This document shows positions 31,092 through 39,606 of a DNA stretch of 64,000 bases, one piece after another. The stretch is from an uncultured Mediterraneibacter sp. Its GTDB lineage: Bacteria; Bacillota; Clostridia; Lachnospirales; Lachnospiraceae. The stretch is taken from assembly GCA_944383695.1 (NCBI GenBank), contig CALWQP010000005.1:47291-111290 (forward strand), read 5' to 3'. The notes under the pieces are model-generated. The model had not been told where the DNA came from. It worked only from the letters and a program-made list of their open reading frames with translations, and ran no database searches. Both the position numbers and the translations under genes were made by a program. Position 1 is the first letter of the stretch. Each line of letters starts with the position of its first letter.

Positions 31092-32549
31092 ATGGGTAAT
31101 TTATCGCAGACAAGAGCGCCTATCTACGAGGCGCTGGAAAAATTCAGGAGGAACCGGGTCGTGCCCTTTGATGTGCCTGGGCACAAGCATGGGCGGGGGA
31201 ATCCAGAGCTGGCAGAGCTGCTGGGCGAGCGCTGTGTCAGCATCGACGTCAACTCCATGAAGCCTCTGGACAATCTCTGCCATCCGGTATCTGTGATCAA
31301 AGAGGCGGAAGAACTTGCCGCGGACGCGTTTGGCGCAGGGCATGCATTTCTTATGGTGGGCGGCACGACTTCGGCTGTGCAGACTATGGTGCTTGCATGC
31401 TGCAAAAAGGGCGACAAGATCATCTTGCCGAGAAATGTCCACCGAAGCGTGATCAACGCCATGGTCCTCTGTGGGGCGAAGCCTGTTTATGTAAATCCGG
31501 ACGTGGACCATGCGCTGGGGATTTCCCTGGGAATGAAGCGCGCTGACGTGGAAGAGGCGGTCCGGCAGAATCCGGATGCCGTGGCAGTGTTCGTGAATAA
31601 TCCGACTTACTATGGAATATGTTCGGATTTGAAAGCGATCGTCAGGCTGGCCCATGAAAAAGGGATGAAAGTGCTTGCGGACGAGGCCCATGGAACCCAT
31701 TTTTATTTTGGAAAAGACTTCCCTGCATCCGCGATGGAAGCAGGGGCTGACATGGCTTCTGTCAGTATGCATAAATCAGGAGGAAGCCTGACCCAGAGCT
31801 CCCTCCTGCTTACAGGAAAGGATATGAACCCGGGGTATATCCGTCAGATCATCAACCTGACCCAGACTACGAGCGCGTCCTATCTGCTGCTCTCGAGCCT
31901 GGATATTTCCAGAAGGAATCTGGCTCTGCGGGGAGAGTCCTCCTTTCAGACGGTGACAGGGCTTGCGGATTATGCCAGAGAAGAGATCAACAAGATCGGT
32001 GATTACTATGCTTTTGGGCGGGAGATGGTCAATGGGGACAGTATCTATGATTTTGACCCGACAAAGCTCTCCATCCACACGCTGGACATCGGACTTGCAG
32101 GAATCGAAGTGTATGACATTTTAAGAGATGACTATGATATCCAGATCGAGTTTGGAGACCTGGGCAACATCCTCGCCTACTTGTCCATCGGAGACCGTAT
32201 CCGCGAGGTGGAACGCCTGGTGACCGCGCTTGCGGACTTGCGGAGACGCTGCAAAAAGGACAAGGCGGGCATGCTCTCTCAGGAGTATATTGCGCCCAAG
32301 GTGGTCATGACGCCCCAGGATTCTTTCTACGCGGAGAAGGAGTCACTGCCGCTGCTCGAGACAAAAGGGCGGATATGCTCGGAGTTCGTCATGTGTTATC
32401 CGCCGGGCATCCCGGTGCTGGCGCCGGGAGAAGAAATCACGGACGAGATCATAGATTATATCATGTATGCGAAGGAAAAAGGATGTTCCATGACCGGACC
32501 GGAAGATGAGAAGATCGAGCGGCTGAATGTGCTGTGTGAAAGGAGATGA
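31092..32549 (+). CDS. speA: Arginine decarboxylase, PLP fold-I (Orn/Lys/Arg decarboxylase family)
   Basis: 485 residues, the length of Bacillus-type SpeA. Features are VPFDVPGHKHGRG at the start, GGTTSAVQTM (phosphate contact), VLADEAHGTHF and the PLP-binding Lys228 in SMHKSGGSLTQ, with the C-terminal ligand region FVMCYPPGIPVLAPGE. It releases CO2 from arginine to make agmatine. The lack of an N-terminal wing domain distinguishes it from the large inducible enzymes. The next genes (spermidine synthase, agmatinase) support arginine rather than lysine as substrate. The speE start overlaps closely downstream. Confidence 0.9.
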   Translation: MGNLSQTRAPIYEALEKFRRNRVVPFDVPGHKHGRGNPELAELLGERCVSIDVNSMKPLDNLCHPVSVIKEAEELAADAFGAGHAFLMVGGTTSAVQTMVLACCKKGDKIILPRNVHRSVINAMVLCGAKPVYVNPDVDHALGISLGMKRADVEEAVRQNPDAVAVFVNNPTYYGICSDLKAIVRLAHEKGMKVLADEAHGTHFYFGKDFPASAMEAGADMASVSMHKSGGSLTQSSLLLTGKDMNPGYIRQIINLTQTTSASYLLLSSLDISRRNLALRGESSFQTVTGLADYAREEINKIGDYYAFGREMVNGDSIYDFDPTKLSIHTLDIGLAGIEVYDILRDDYDIQIEFGDLGNILAYLSIGDRIREVERLVTALADLRRRCKKDKAGMLSQEYIAPKVVMTPQDSFYAEKESLPLLETKGRICSEFVMCYPPGIPVLAPGEEITDEIIDYIMYAKEKGCSMTGPEDEKIERLNVLCERR

Positions 32550-32557
32550 TATCTGGT

Positions 32558-33412
32558 ATGGAAATGTGGTTTTCAGATATACATACAGACGGCGTGAAAC
32601 TGTCCATCCGCATTGAGGAGCAGCTCTTCAGCGCCCAGAGCGAGGTGCAGCGGATCGATGTGCTGGAATCAAAAGATTTCGGCAAGATCCTTGTGGTGGA
32701 TGGGGACGTGATGCTGACAGAGCGGGACGAGTTTATTTACCATGAGATGATCACACACGTGCCCATGGCGGTGCACCCGGATGTAAAAGAGGTGCTTGTG
32801 GTGGGCGGAGGAGACGGCGGCGTGGTCCGGGAGCTTATCAAGTATGATGGAGTCAAAAAAATAGATGTAGTGGAGCCGGATCCCCTTCTTGTAGAGGTGT
32901 GCCGGAAACATATCCCGGAGATTGCCAACAGCCTGACAGACGACAGGGTAAACATCTTCCATGAGGACGGACTGCGGTTCATCCGCTCCAAAGGTGACGC
33001 ATATGACCTGATCATTATTGACTCTCCCAATCCGTTCGGAGCGGGCGAAGGCCTGTTCACGAAAGAATTTTACGGCAACTGCTTCAATGCCCTGCACGAG
33101 GATGGCATCATGATCAATCAGAATGAAAGCCCATTTTACACAGAAGAGGCTTTTCAGTGCCAGCGGATGCATAAGCGGATTGTGGAGACCTTCCCCATCT
33201 GCCGGGTGTATCAGGCGCACATTCCGTCTTATCCGTCGGGACACTGGCTCTTTGGATTCGCGTCAAAAAAGTATCATCCCCTGGATGACCTGGACAAAGT
33301 GGCGTGGAAACTGAAAGGAATCCATACAAAGTATTATGAGCCCAGGCTGCATGCGGGCGTGTTCGCACTCCCGGCATATGTGGAAAAACTTCTGGAGGAT
33401 GTGGAGAGATGA
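32558..33412 (+). CDS. speE: Spermidine synthase (aminopropyltransferase)
   Basis: 284 residues. SAM-type fold with GGGDGGVVRELIKY (glycine loop), EPDPLLVEVCRKHIPEI, the product-binding segment IIIDSPNPFG and YPSGHWLFGFASK near the end. In most homologues the catalytic segment reads DS(T/S)DP; here it is DSPNP, a notable change at the gate residue. It transfers an aminopropyl group from decarboxylated SAM to a diamine. ATG 32558 follows AAAGGAGATGA, eight bases after the speA stop. No speD (SAM decarboxylase) is present in the window, so the aminopropyl donor must come from elsewhere. It overlaps speB by four bases. Confidence 0.88.
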   Translation: MEMWFSDIHTDGVKLSIRIEEQLFSAQSEVQRIDVLESKDFGKILVVDGDVMLTERDEFIYHEMITHVPMAVHPDVKEVLVVGGGDGGVVRELIKYDGVKKIDVVEPDPLLVEVCRKHIPEIANSLTDDRVNIFHEDGLRFIRSKGDAYDLIIIDSPNPFGAGEGLFTKEFYGNCFNALHEDGIMINQNESPFYTEEAFQCQRMHKRIVETFPICRVYQAHIPSYPSGHWLFGFASKKYHPLDDLDKVAWKLKGIHTKYYEPRLHAGVFALPAYVEKLLEDVER

Positions 33413-34266
33413 TGAAAAATATTGTGAACTTTATCGGATGTGACGCGGAGTATGACGAGGCGGATGTGGTGATTTTCGGCGCGCCGTTTGACTCTACCAC
33501 GTCCTTCCGCCCGGGGACCCGGTTCGCGGGAACTGCGGTGCGCAGCGACTCCTATGGGCTGGAGATATACAGTCCGTATCAGGACAAAGAGCTGACAGAG
33601 GGTCGGGTTTATGACTGCGGCGATCTGGAGCTGGCGATCGGAAGCGCTGAGCGGGTGCTGGACCAGATCGAAGAGTGCGCGGAGAAGATTCTGGAAGATG
33701 GGAAGCTGCCGTTTATGATCGGCGGGGAGCATCTGGTCACACTGGGAAGCGTCCGTGCCGCTGTGAAGAAATATCCGGATATGCATATCATTCATTTTGA
33801 CGCGCATACGGACCTGCGGGAGGACTATCTGGGGGTGGAACTGTCCCATGCCTGCGTGATCCGGCGGTGCTGGGAGCTGCTGGGGGACGGTCGTATCCAC
33901 CAGTTCGGCATCCGGTCCGGGGAAAAGGATGAATTTGACTGGGCAAAGAGCGGACATACGGATTTTCATCCGTTCAGTCTGGAGGGACTGGGAGAAGTGC
34001 TGGAAAAGCTGGGAGATGCGCCGGTATATTTCACAGAGGACCTGGATGTGATGGACCCATCTGTATTTCCGGGGACGGGGACGCCTGAACCGGGCGGCGT
34101 GGATTTCCTCACTGCCATGAGAGGCGTTACGGAAGTATGCGGGAGAGTAAATCTGATCGGCTGCGATGTAAACGAGCTGTGCCCGCCCTGCGATCCTACC
34201 GGGGCTTCCACGGCCGCGGCGTGCAAGATCATCCGGGAGATGCTGATCGCGATCGTGAACAGGTGA
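33409..34266 (+). CDS. speB: Agmatinase (ureohydrolase)
   Basis: 285 residues of the arginase/agmatinase family. The dinuclear manganese ligands are visible: His108 in GGEHLVTLG, Asp131, His133 and Asp135 in FDAHTDLRE, and the pair of Asp in FTEDLDVMDP, followed by GTGTPEPGG. It hydrolyses agmatine to putrescine and urea; with speE it could also remove urea from aminopropylagmatine, as in Thermus. It is translationally coupled to speE (ATGA overlap) and followed after 110 bp by the carboxyspermidine dehydrogenase. Confidence 0.93.
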   Translation: MMKNIVNFIGCDAEYDEADVVIFGAPFDSTTSFRPGTRFAGTAVRSDSYGLEIYSPYQDKELTEGRVYDCGDLELAIGSAERVLDQIEECAEKILEDGKLPFMIGGEHLVTLGSVRAAVKKYPDMHIIHFDAHTDLREDYLGVELSHACVIRRCWELLGDGRIHQFGIRSGEKDEFDWAKSGHTDFHPFSLEGLGEVLEKLGDAPVYFTEDLDVMDPSVFPGTGTPEPGGVDFLTAMRGVTEVCGRVNLIGCDVNELCPPCDPTGASTAAACKIIREMLIAIVNR

Positions 34267-34376
34267 TAAAGGCATGGCGGAAAAGATAAAAACACAACAC
34301 ATATAATGGAGAAATAACTAAATAGATAAACAGATAGCAGCAGCGCCCGGCGGACGCGGGCGGAGAGGAGAAGAAA

Positions 34377-35579
34377 ATGGGAAAAGTAATGGTGATCGGC
34401 TGCGGCGGCGTAGCAAGCGTGGCGATCCACAAGATCTGCCAGAATGACGAAGTATTTACAGAACTGTGCATTGCCAGCAGGACAGTGTCAAAGTGCGATG
34501 CGCTCAAAGAAAAGCTGGAAGGAACGACAAAGACAAAGATCACAACCGCTCAGGTGGATGCGGACGATGTGGAAGCTCTGACAGCGCTGATCAAGAAGGA
34601 ACAGCCGGAGGTGGTGCTGAACCTGGCGCTCCCATACCAGGATCTTGCGATCATGGACGCGTGTCTGGCAGCAGGCGTCCACTATATCGATACAGCAAAT
34701 TACGAGCCGGAGGATACAGCGAAATTTGAGTATAAATGGCAGTGGGCATACAGGGAAAAGTATGAGAAGGCAGGTCTTACAGCGCTTCTGGGGAGCGGGT
34801 TTGATCCGGGCGTGACAAGTGTGTTCTCCGCGTACGCGCTGAAGCATTATTTTGATGAAATAAACTACATTGATATTTTAGACTGCAATGCGGGAGACCA
34901 TGGCTATCCGTTTGCTACGAACTTTAATCCGGAGATCAATATCCGGGAGGTGTCGGCAAAAGGGTCATACTGGGAGAACGGACACTGGGTAGAGACAGAG
35001 CCGATGGAAATCAAACGAGTATATAATTTCCCGGAAATCGGAGAAAAGGATATGTACCTGCTCCATCACGAGGAGATTGAGTCTCTGGCGCTCAACATTC
35101 CGGGTATCAGGAGGATCCGCTTCTTCATGACATTCGGGGAGAGCTATCTGAATCACTTAAGATGTCTGGAAGATGTGGGGATGACGTCTATTGAACCGAT
35201 CATGTACGAAGGCAGGGAGGTCGTGCCGCTTCAGTTCTTAAAGGCCGTGCTGCCGGATCCTTCTTCCCTGGGGCCGCGCACGAAAGGCAAGACGAATATC
35301 GGCTGTATCTTTATCGGAAAGAAAGACGGACAGGAAAAGAGGCTCTACATATATAATACATGCGATCATCAGGAGTGCTACAAAGAAGTCGGTTCCCAGG
35401 CAGTCGCTTACACGACAGGCGTTCCGGCGATGATCGGCGCGATGATGGTGATGACCGGAGCGTGGAAAAAGCCGGGCATATATAATATGGAAGAATTTGA
35501 TCCCGATCCGTTCATGGACGCGCTCAATAAATGGGGGCTGCCGTGGAAGATCAGCGAGGATCCGGAGCTGGTGGAGTAA
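34377..35579 (+). CDS. Carboxy(nor)spermidine dehydrogenase (saccharopine dehydrogenase family)
   Basis: 400 residues. The N-terminal Rossmann fold (VMVIGCGGVASVAIHKI) binds NADPH, followed by LALPYQDLAIMDACLAAG, YIDTANYE and the substrate-domain segment GSGFDPGVTSVFSAYA. The family is saccharopine dehydrogenase-like. Next to nspC it is diagnostic of the enzyme that condenses putrescine (or diaminopropane) with aspartate semialdehyde to carboxyspermidine (or carboxynorspermidine). It starts behind GAGAGGAGAAG. It is in the same direction as speA-speE-speB with a 110-bp gap, probably one operon. Confidence 0.9.
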   Translation: MGKVMVIGCGGVASVAIHKICQNDEVFTELCIASRTVSKCDALKEKLEGTTKTKITTAQVDADDVEALTALIKKEQPEVVLNLALPYQDLAIMDACLAAGVHYIDTANYEPEDTAKFEYKWQWAYREKYEKAGLTALLGSGFDPGVTSVFSAYALKHYFDEINYIDILDCNAGDHGYPFATNFNPEINIREVSAKGSYWENGHWVETEPMEIKRVYNFPEIGEKDMYLLHHEEIESLALNIPGIRRIRFFMTFGESYLNHLRCLEDVGMTSIEPIMYEGREVVPLQFLKAVLPDPSSLGPRTKGKTNIGCIFIGKKDGQEKRLYIYNTCDHQECYKEVGSQAVAYTTGVPAMIGAMMVMTGAWKKPGIYNMEEFDPDPFMDALNKWGLPWKISEDPELVE

Positions 35580-35689
35580 ATCCGGCTGCGGGGAGCGAAA
35601 ATAGAGCTACCTGGAAGAAACAGATGTATTTGACGGAAAATAAATTTGCCAGATGAGTAGATATGGTGTTTGAGAGGCTGGGTGTTTGT

Positions 35690-36868
35690 ATGAGAAGGGA
35701 TGAGTTGAGGACTCCCTGCTTTGTAGTGCGGGAGAGCAAACTCAGGGAAAATCTGGAGATCCTGAAAGAGATCTGTGAGGGGACAGGATGCAGGATCCTG
35801 CTGGCTCAGAAGGCGTTCTCCATGTACCGGGTGTATCCGTTGATCGGACAGTATCTGGATGGGGTTACAGCCAGCGGGCTGTATGAGGCCAGACTGGGAA
35901 ATGAGGAGATGGGGAAGGAGAACCATATTTTCTCGCCGGCTTACAGAGAAGAGGAAATGCCTGAGATACTGGGGGTCTGCGATCATATTGTGTTTAATTC
36001 GCCGGCGCAGATCAAGAAATATAAGTCTCAGGTGAAGCGGGCGGGAAGGAGCATGGGACTGCGGATCAATCCGGAGTGTTCCACCCAGGAAGGGCATGCC
36101 ATTTATGATCCGTGCGCGCCGTTCTCCAGGCTGGGCACAACGCTGGGGAAATTTGAGGAGGAGATGACGGAGGAGGATATCGCAGCTCTGGATGGACTGC
36201 ATTTCCACACGCTCTGCGAGCAGGATTCGGATGACCTTGAGACAACGCTCAAAGTGGTTGAAGAGAAGTTTGGAAAATACCTGCGCAGGATGAAATGGCT
36301 GAATTTTGGCGGCGGCCATCATATCACGAGGCCGGACTATGACAGGGAGTTGCTGAAACATTGCATCCGCCATGTGAAGGAGACGTATGGAGTGGAAGTT
36401 TATCTGGAGCCCGGAGAGGCGGTGGCTCTGAACGCGGGCGAGCTTATAGCAGAGGTGCTGGAGATTGTGGAAAATGGAATGAAGATTGCGGTCCTGGATG
36501 CGTCCGCTGCGTGCCATATGCCGGATGTGCTTGAAATGCCGTACCGGCCGCCGCTGAAAGACGCGGGAGATCCGGCAGAAACGAATGCGGGTGGATGTAA
36601 GCGGCCTGCAGGCGAATGTGGTCGGCCTTATGTGTACCGCCTGGCAGGACCGACATGCCTTGCGGGTGATGTGATCGGGGATTATTCCTTCGCGCAGCCG
36701 CTGAGCCGCGGAGACCGGCTGGAATTCCGGGACATGGCAATCTATACGATGGTCAAGACGAATACATTTAATGGAATGCGTCTCCCGGATATCGTACTGG
36801 AGAGAGAGGATGGGACTTGTGAGGTCGTGAAGACATTTGGATATGAGGATTTTAAGGCGAGGCTGTGA
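35690..36868 (+). CDS. nspC: Carboxynorspermidine/carboxyspermidine decarboxylase
   Basis: 392 residues, PLP fold-III (alanine-racemase-like barrel plus beta domain). Lys41 in LAQKAFSMY is the PLP lysine. Other family landmarks are LRINPECSTQEGH, LHFHTLCEQ, WLNFGGGHHIT, EPGEAV and the late GPTCLAGDVIGDY with the catalytic Cys. ATG 35690 gives a start like other family members (RTPCFVV); an upstream ATG at 35663 lacks a site. A 15-residue Gly/Cys-rich insertion (around DPAETNAGGCKRPAGECG) before VYRLAGPTC is unusual. It decarboxylates the product of the preceding enzyme to give spermidine (or norspermidine). Confidence 0.93.
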   Translation: MRRDELRTPCFVVRESKLRENLEILKEICEGTGCRILLAQKAFSMYRVYPLIGQYLDGVTASGLYEARLGNEEMGKENHIFSPAYREEEMPEILGVCDHIVFNSPAQIKKYKSQVKRAGRSMGLRINPECSTQEGHAIYDPCAPFSRLGTTLGKFEEEMTEEDIAALDGLHFHTLCEQDSDDLETTLKVVEEKFGKYLRRMKWLNFGGGHHITRPDYDRELLKHCIRHVKETYGVEVYLEPGEAVALNAGELIAEVLEIVENGMKIAVLDASAACHMPDVLEMPYRPPLKDAGDPAETNAGGCKRPAGECGRPYVYRLAGPTCLAGDVIGDYSFAQPLSRGDRLEFRDMAIYTMVKTNTFNGMRLPDIVLEREDGTCEVVKTFGYEDFKARL

Positions 36869-36885
36869 GAGCTTCGCCTTTATTA
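36854..36885 (+). terminator. Hairpin at the end of the polyamine operon
   Basis: AAGGCGAGGCT and AGCTTCGCCTT pair over 11 bp (one G-T) with the loop GTGAG, overlapping the nspC stop codon, followed by TATTAATG. The T-tract is weak. Confidence 0.55.
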
Positions 36886-37402
36886 ATGATAAGCCGAGTT
36901 AATGGATTCTGTGGCTGTTCTGTTTTTAGAGGTTTATTCATTGCACTGATAAGAAAGCGAATGAATAGAGAAATGACCGATTACAGAGATCAGCAAAAGC
37001 GTACAACAGTCATTCTCCCTGCTAAAAGTTTTCTGAAAAAGGATATCCAAAGAATGCCGGATCTAAATATTTTATACTGACAGGAACAAGAGAGATGGTG
37101 GATGGACTTTACAGGTGCTGCGCAGTGTGGATGTAAATAAAGCTGGCGTGTTCAGACAGCAGGAATTACTGGAAGATCCGGGCTTGTGACAGTCCTCAAA
37201 AAGCATGGCGTGAAGCTGGAATTCAATATCATATGAGGGAATATAAGGGAACATCCGATAAGACTTGACAGAAAACTGTGAACGGAGTATTATCAGTATG
37301 CGCGGCAAGACAGAAAATGACAGAAAAAGACAGAATATAATCGACTGCAAGTGAAAAATATGGTCGAATATATGAAAAAAGCAGAAAAAGAGGCATTGTC
37401 TG
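36886..37402. other. Intergenic region before the capsule locus
   Basis: 517 bp. A 71-codon frame (36865-37080) overlaps the nspC terminator, lacks a ribosome binding site and resembles nothing known. Short coherent peptide runs in shifting frames further right (for example LQVLRSVDVNKAGVFRQQEL near 37108-37170) suggest decayed coding sequence. The capsule-operon promoter should lie near 37250-37390, with TTGACA at 37264-37269 a candidate -35 element. Confidence 0.4.
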
Positions 37403-38119
37403 ATGGCACAAATCGCAGATATACATAGTCATATCCTTCCGGGGCTGGATGACGGCGCAAAGGACATGGAGGAAAGTGTACAGATGCTGTGGCAGGCATG
37501 GCAGCAGGGCATTACAGAAGTGGTTGCCACCCCTCACTATTCGTTCATGTATGAGAACATCTGTCCGGACCGGATACGAGCCCTGTGCAAAGAGGTGCAG
37601 GAATGCGCGCGCCGTAAGCTTGACGTAGATATCCATATCACACCTGGGCAGGAGATCATGTATTCGGAGGATGTCGTGAAGCTTTTGGAAGAGGGAAAGC
37701 TGCTCACAATGGGAGAAGGGCGTCACGTTCTTATAGAATTCCGCCCGGAGATGCCATATACCCACATATTCAGGGCCGTGAAAGATCTGGTCTTTGCGGG
37801 ATATATCCCGATCCTTGCGCACGCGGAGAGGTACCGGGCGATCCGGGAGCCGGGCAAAGCGGAGGAACTCAAGGCTCAGGGTGCTCTGATACAGCTTAAT
37901 TTCAGGGCCGTAGGAGGGAAATGGTATCATGAGACAACGCGGTGGTGCAGACGAGTGCTCCGTGAAGAAATCGTTGATTTTTTTGGCACTGACATGCATA
38001 ATATCAGTGAGCGCAGACCAGACACAAAAGGGGCAGTTGAGTGGATGAAGAAGTCCCTCGATGAAGAATATGTAGAGAGAGCGCTCTGGAAAAATGGTCA
38101 TGAGTTAACAAAAGCCTGA
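37403..38119 (+). CDS. cpsB: CpsB/YwqE-type tyrosine-protein phosphatase (PHP fold)
   Basis: 238 residues. Metal-binding motifs of the PHP family: DIHSHILPGLDDGA at the N-terminus, VVATPHYS, GQEI, LIEFRPEM, LAHAERY and FFGTDMHN. These manganese-dependent phosphatases dephosphorylate the tyrosine cluster of the BY-kinase CpsD and so control capsule chain length and output. First gene of the capsule locus, followed by cpsC and cpsD in the classic order. The ATG has no strong ribosome binding site. Confidence 0.93.
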   Translation: MAQIADIHSHILPGLDDGAKDMEESVQMLWQAWQQGITEVVATPHYSFMYENICPDRIRALCKEVQECARRKLDVDIHITPGQEIMYSEDVVKLLEEGKLLTMGEGRHVLIEFRPEMPYTHIFRAVKDLVFAGYIPILAHAERYRAIREPGKAEELKAQGALIQLNFRAVGGKWYHETTRWCRRVLREEIVDFFGTDMHNISERRPDTKGAVEWMKKSLDEEYVERALWKNGHELTKA

Positions 38120-38159
38120 AGCAGGGCTGCCCAATAATAACAGTAAAGGAAGAACCGCG

Positions 38160-38906
38160 ATGGAAAAGACACATGGTAATGGTGAGATGGAGATCGATCT
38201 GTTGGAAATATTTTATGCCCTCAAAAAACGAGCCCTCATCATCGTGGCAGTATTGCTCGCCGGGGCAGTGCTCGCAGGAATATATACGAGGATGATGGTC
38301 ACCCCGGTTTACAGGGCTACCTCCACAATGCTTGTCCTGACAAAAGAGACAACGCTGACATCGCTTGCGGATCTTCAGCTGGGAAGCCAACTTACGAAAG
38401 ATTACAGCATGCTGATCACCAGCCGCACCGTCCTTCAGGAAGTGATCGACGAGCTGGGAGTGGATATGAGGTATGAGTCATTAAAGGAAGCGGTGTCTAT
38501 TAACAATCCAAGCGATACTCGCATCCTTGAGCTCTCGGTGGACAATTCAGATCCGCAGATTGCTCAGGAGCTGGTAAATGCACTGGCGAATATCTCCTCA
38601 GAGTACATAGGCAATCAGATGGAGGTAGTGCCACCGAAGGTCATTGAAGAGGCGATCGTGCCTGAGAAGCCCATAAGCCCCAGCATGAGCAGGAATGTGG
38701 CAATGGGAGCATTGGCCGGGCTGGTTCTGGCAGTTGGAGTCGTTGTTCTGATGACTCTGATGGATGACAGTATCAAGTCAGAGGATGATATAGAAAAATA
38801 TCTTGGACTGTCTACCCTGGCCAGCATACCGGACAGGAAGGATTATATTTCCGGAAAAACGGATAACCGACCCAAGAAAAGAAGGAAGAGGAGGAAACGG
38901 AAATGA
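38160..38906 (+). CDS. cpsC: CpsC/Wzz chain-length regulator, activator of the BY-kinase
   Basis: 248 residues with the Wzz layout: cytosolic EIDLLEIFYALKKR, first membrane helix (about 29-47), an external domain with VTPVYRATSTMLV near its start, second membrane helix (about 180-200) and a C-terminal cytosolic tail. The segment PEKPISPSMSRN just before the second helix is the usual proline motif. The tail ends in a Lys/Arg cluster (PKKRRKRRKRK). It contacts CpsD and modulates polymer length. The stop codon overlaps the cpsD start (ATGA). Confidence 0.93.
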   Translation: MEKTHGNGEMEIDLLEIFYALKKRALIIVAVLLAGAVLAGIYTRMMVTPVYRATSTMLVLTKETTLTSLADLQLGSQLTKDYSMLITSRTVLQEVIDELGVDMRYESLKEAVSINNPSDTRILELSVDNSDPQIAQELVNALANISSEYIGNQMEVVPPKVIEEAIVPEKPISPSMSRNVAMGALAGLVLAVGVVVLMTLMDDSIKSEDDIEKYLGLSTLASIPDRKDYISGKTDNRPKKRRKRRKRK

Positions 38907-39592
38907 CAGAACCCAAAGTAGTCATGACGGATCCGAAGCGGCCTGATTATTTCTATGAAGAAGCAATTAAGACTCTCCGCACGAATGTACAGTTCGCGGG
39001 GACAAGGATAAGGACCATTGTCCTGACCAGCTGCTATCCAAATGAAGGGAAGAGCGACATTGTTTTCCAGCTGGCGGCTGAAATGGGAAAAATAGGCAAG
39101 CGCATCCTTATATTGGACGCGGACATCCGAAAATCCAGTTTTGTCAAAAGATTTCAAGTGAAAGGGAAAATAGAGGGGCTGTCCCAATATTTGAGCGGAC
39201 AGTGTGAAGTGGAAGATATCATATACGATACCAATTTTACCGGGTTAGATATGATATTTTCAGGACCGGTAGCCCCGAATCCCTCGGAACTGCTCGGTCA
39301 GGAGGCTTTTGCAGAACTTCTGCACAACCTGAGAAAAAAATATGACTATGTACTGATAGACACCCCTCCAATAGCAAACCTGATCGACGCGGCCGTAGTG
39401 GCCGGTCGATGTGACGGAGCCATCCTTGTTATTGAAAGCGATCTGGTCAGCCGAAAAGTGGCGTTAAAAGCAAAAGAACAACTGGAAATAAGTGGATGCA
39501 GAGTGTTGGGAGCCGTGTTGAACAAGGTGGATGTAAGGAAGAACAAATATTACTCCAAATATGGCTATTATGGAAAAACTGAAGGCAAATAA
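38903..39592 (+). CDS. cpsD: CpsD-type bacterial tyrosine kinase
   Basis: 229 residues, a BY-kinase. Walker A region SCYPNEGKSDIVF, Walker A' LILDADIRKS and Walker B YVLIDTPPI are present. The normal GEGKST(T/S) is changed to NEGKSD, with Asp where Thr/Ser usually binds magnesium, which is odd. The C-terminus carries the autophosphorylation cluster NKYYSKYGYYGK with five tyrosines. Paired with CpsC (activator) and CpsB (phosphatase) it regulates assembly. Four-base overlap with cpsC. Confidence 0.93.
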   Translation: MTEPKVVMTDPKRPDYFYEEAIKTLRTNVQFAGTRIRTIVLTSCYPNEGKSDIVFQLAAEMGKIGKRILILDADIRKSSFVKRFQVKGKIEGLSQYLSGQCEVEDIIYDTNFTGLDMIFSGPVAPNPSELLGQEAFAELLHNLRKKYDYVLIDTPPIANLIDAAVVAGRCDGAILVIESDLVSRKVALKAKEQLEISGCRVLGAVLNKVDVRKNKYYSKYGYYGKTEGK

Positions 39593-39606
39593 AGCGGGGA
39601 TGTAAG

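Noticed and set aside
33334..34302. 322-codon minus-strand frame
   Set aside because: Antisense to agmatinase, whose metal motifs are all present on the plus strand.
35408..36517. 369-codon minus-strand frame
   Set aside because: Antisense to carboxyspermidine dehydrogenase and nspC; no ribosome binding site and no family pattern.
36865..37080. 71-codon frame after nspC
   Set aside because: Starts inside the terminator hairpin, has no ribosome binding site and no recognisable sequence.
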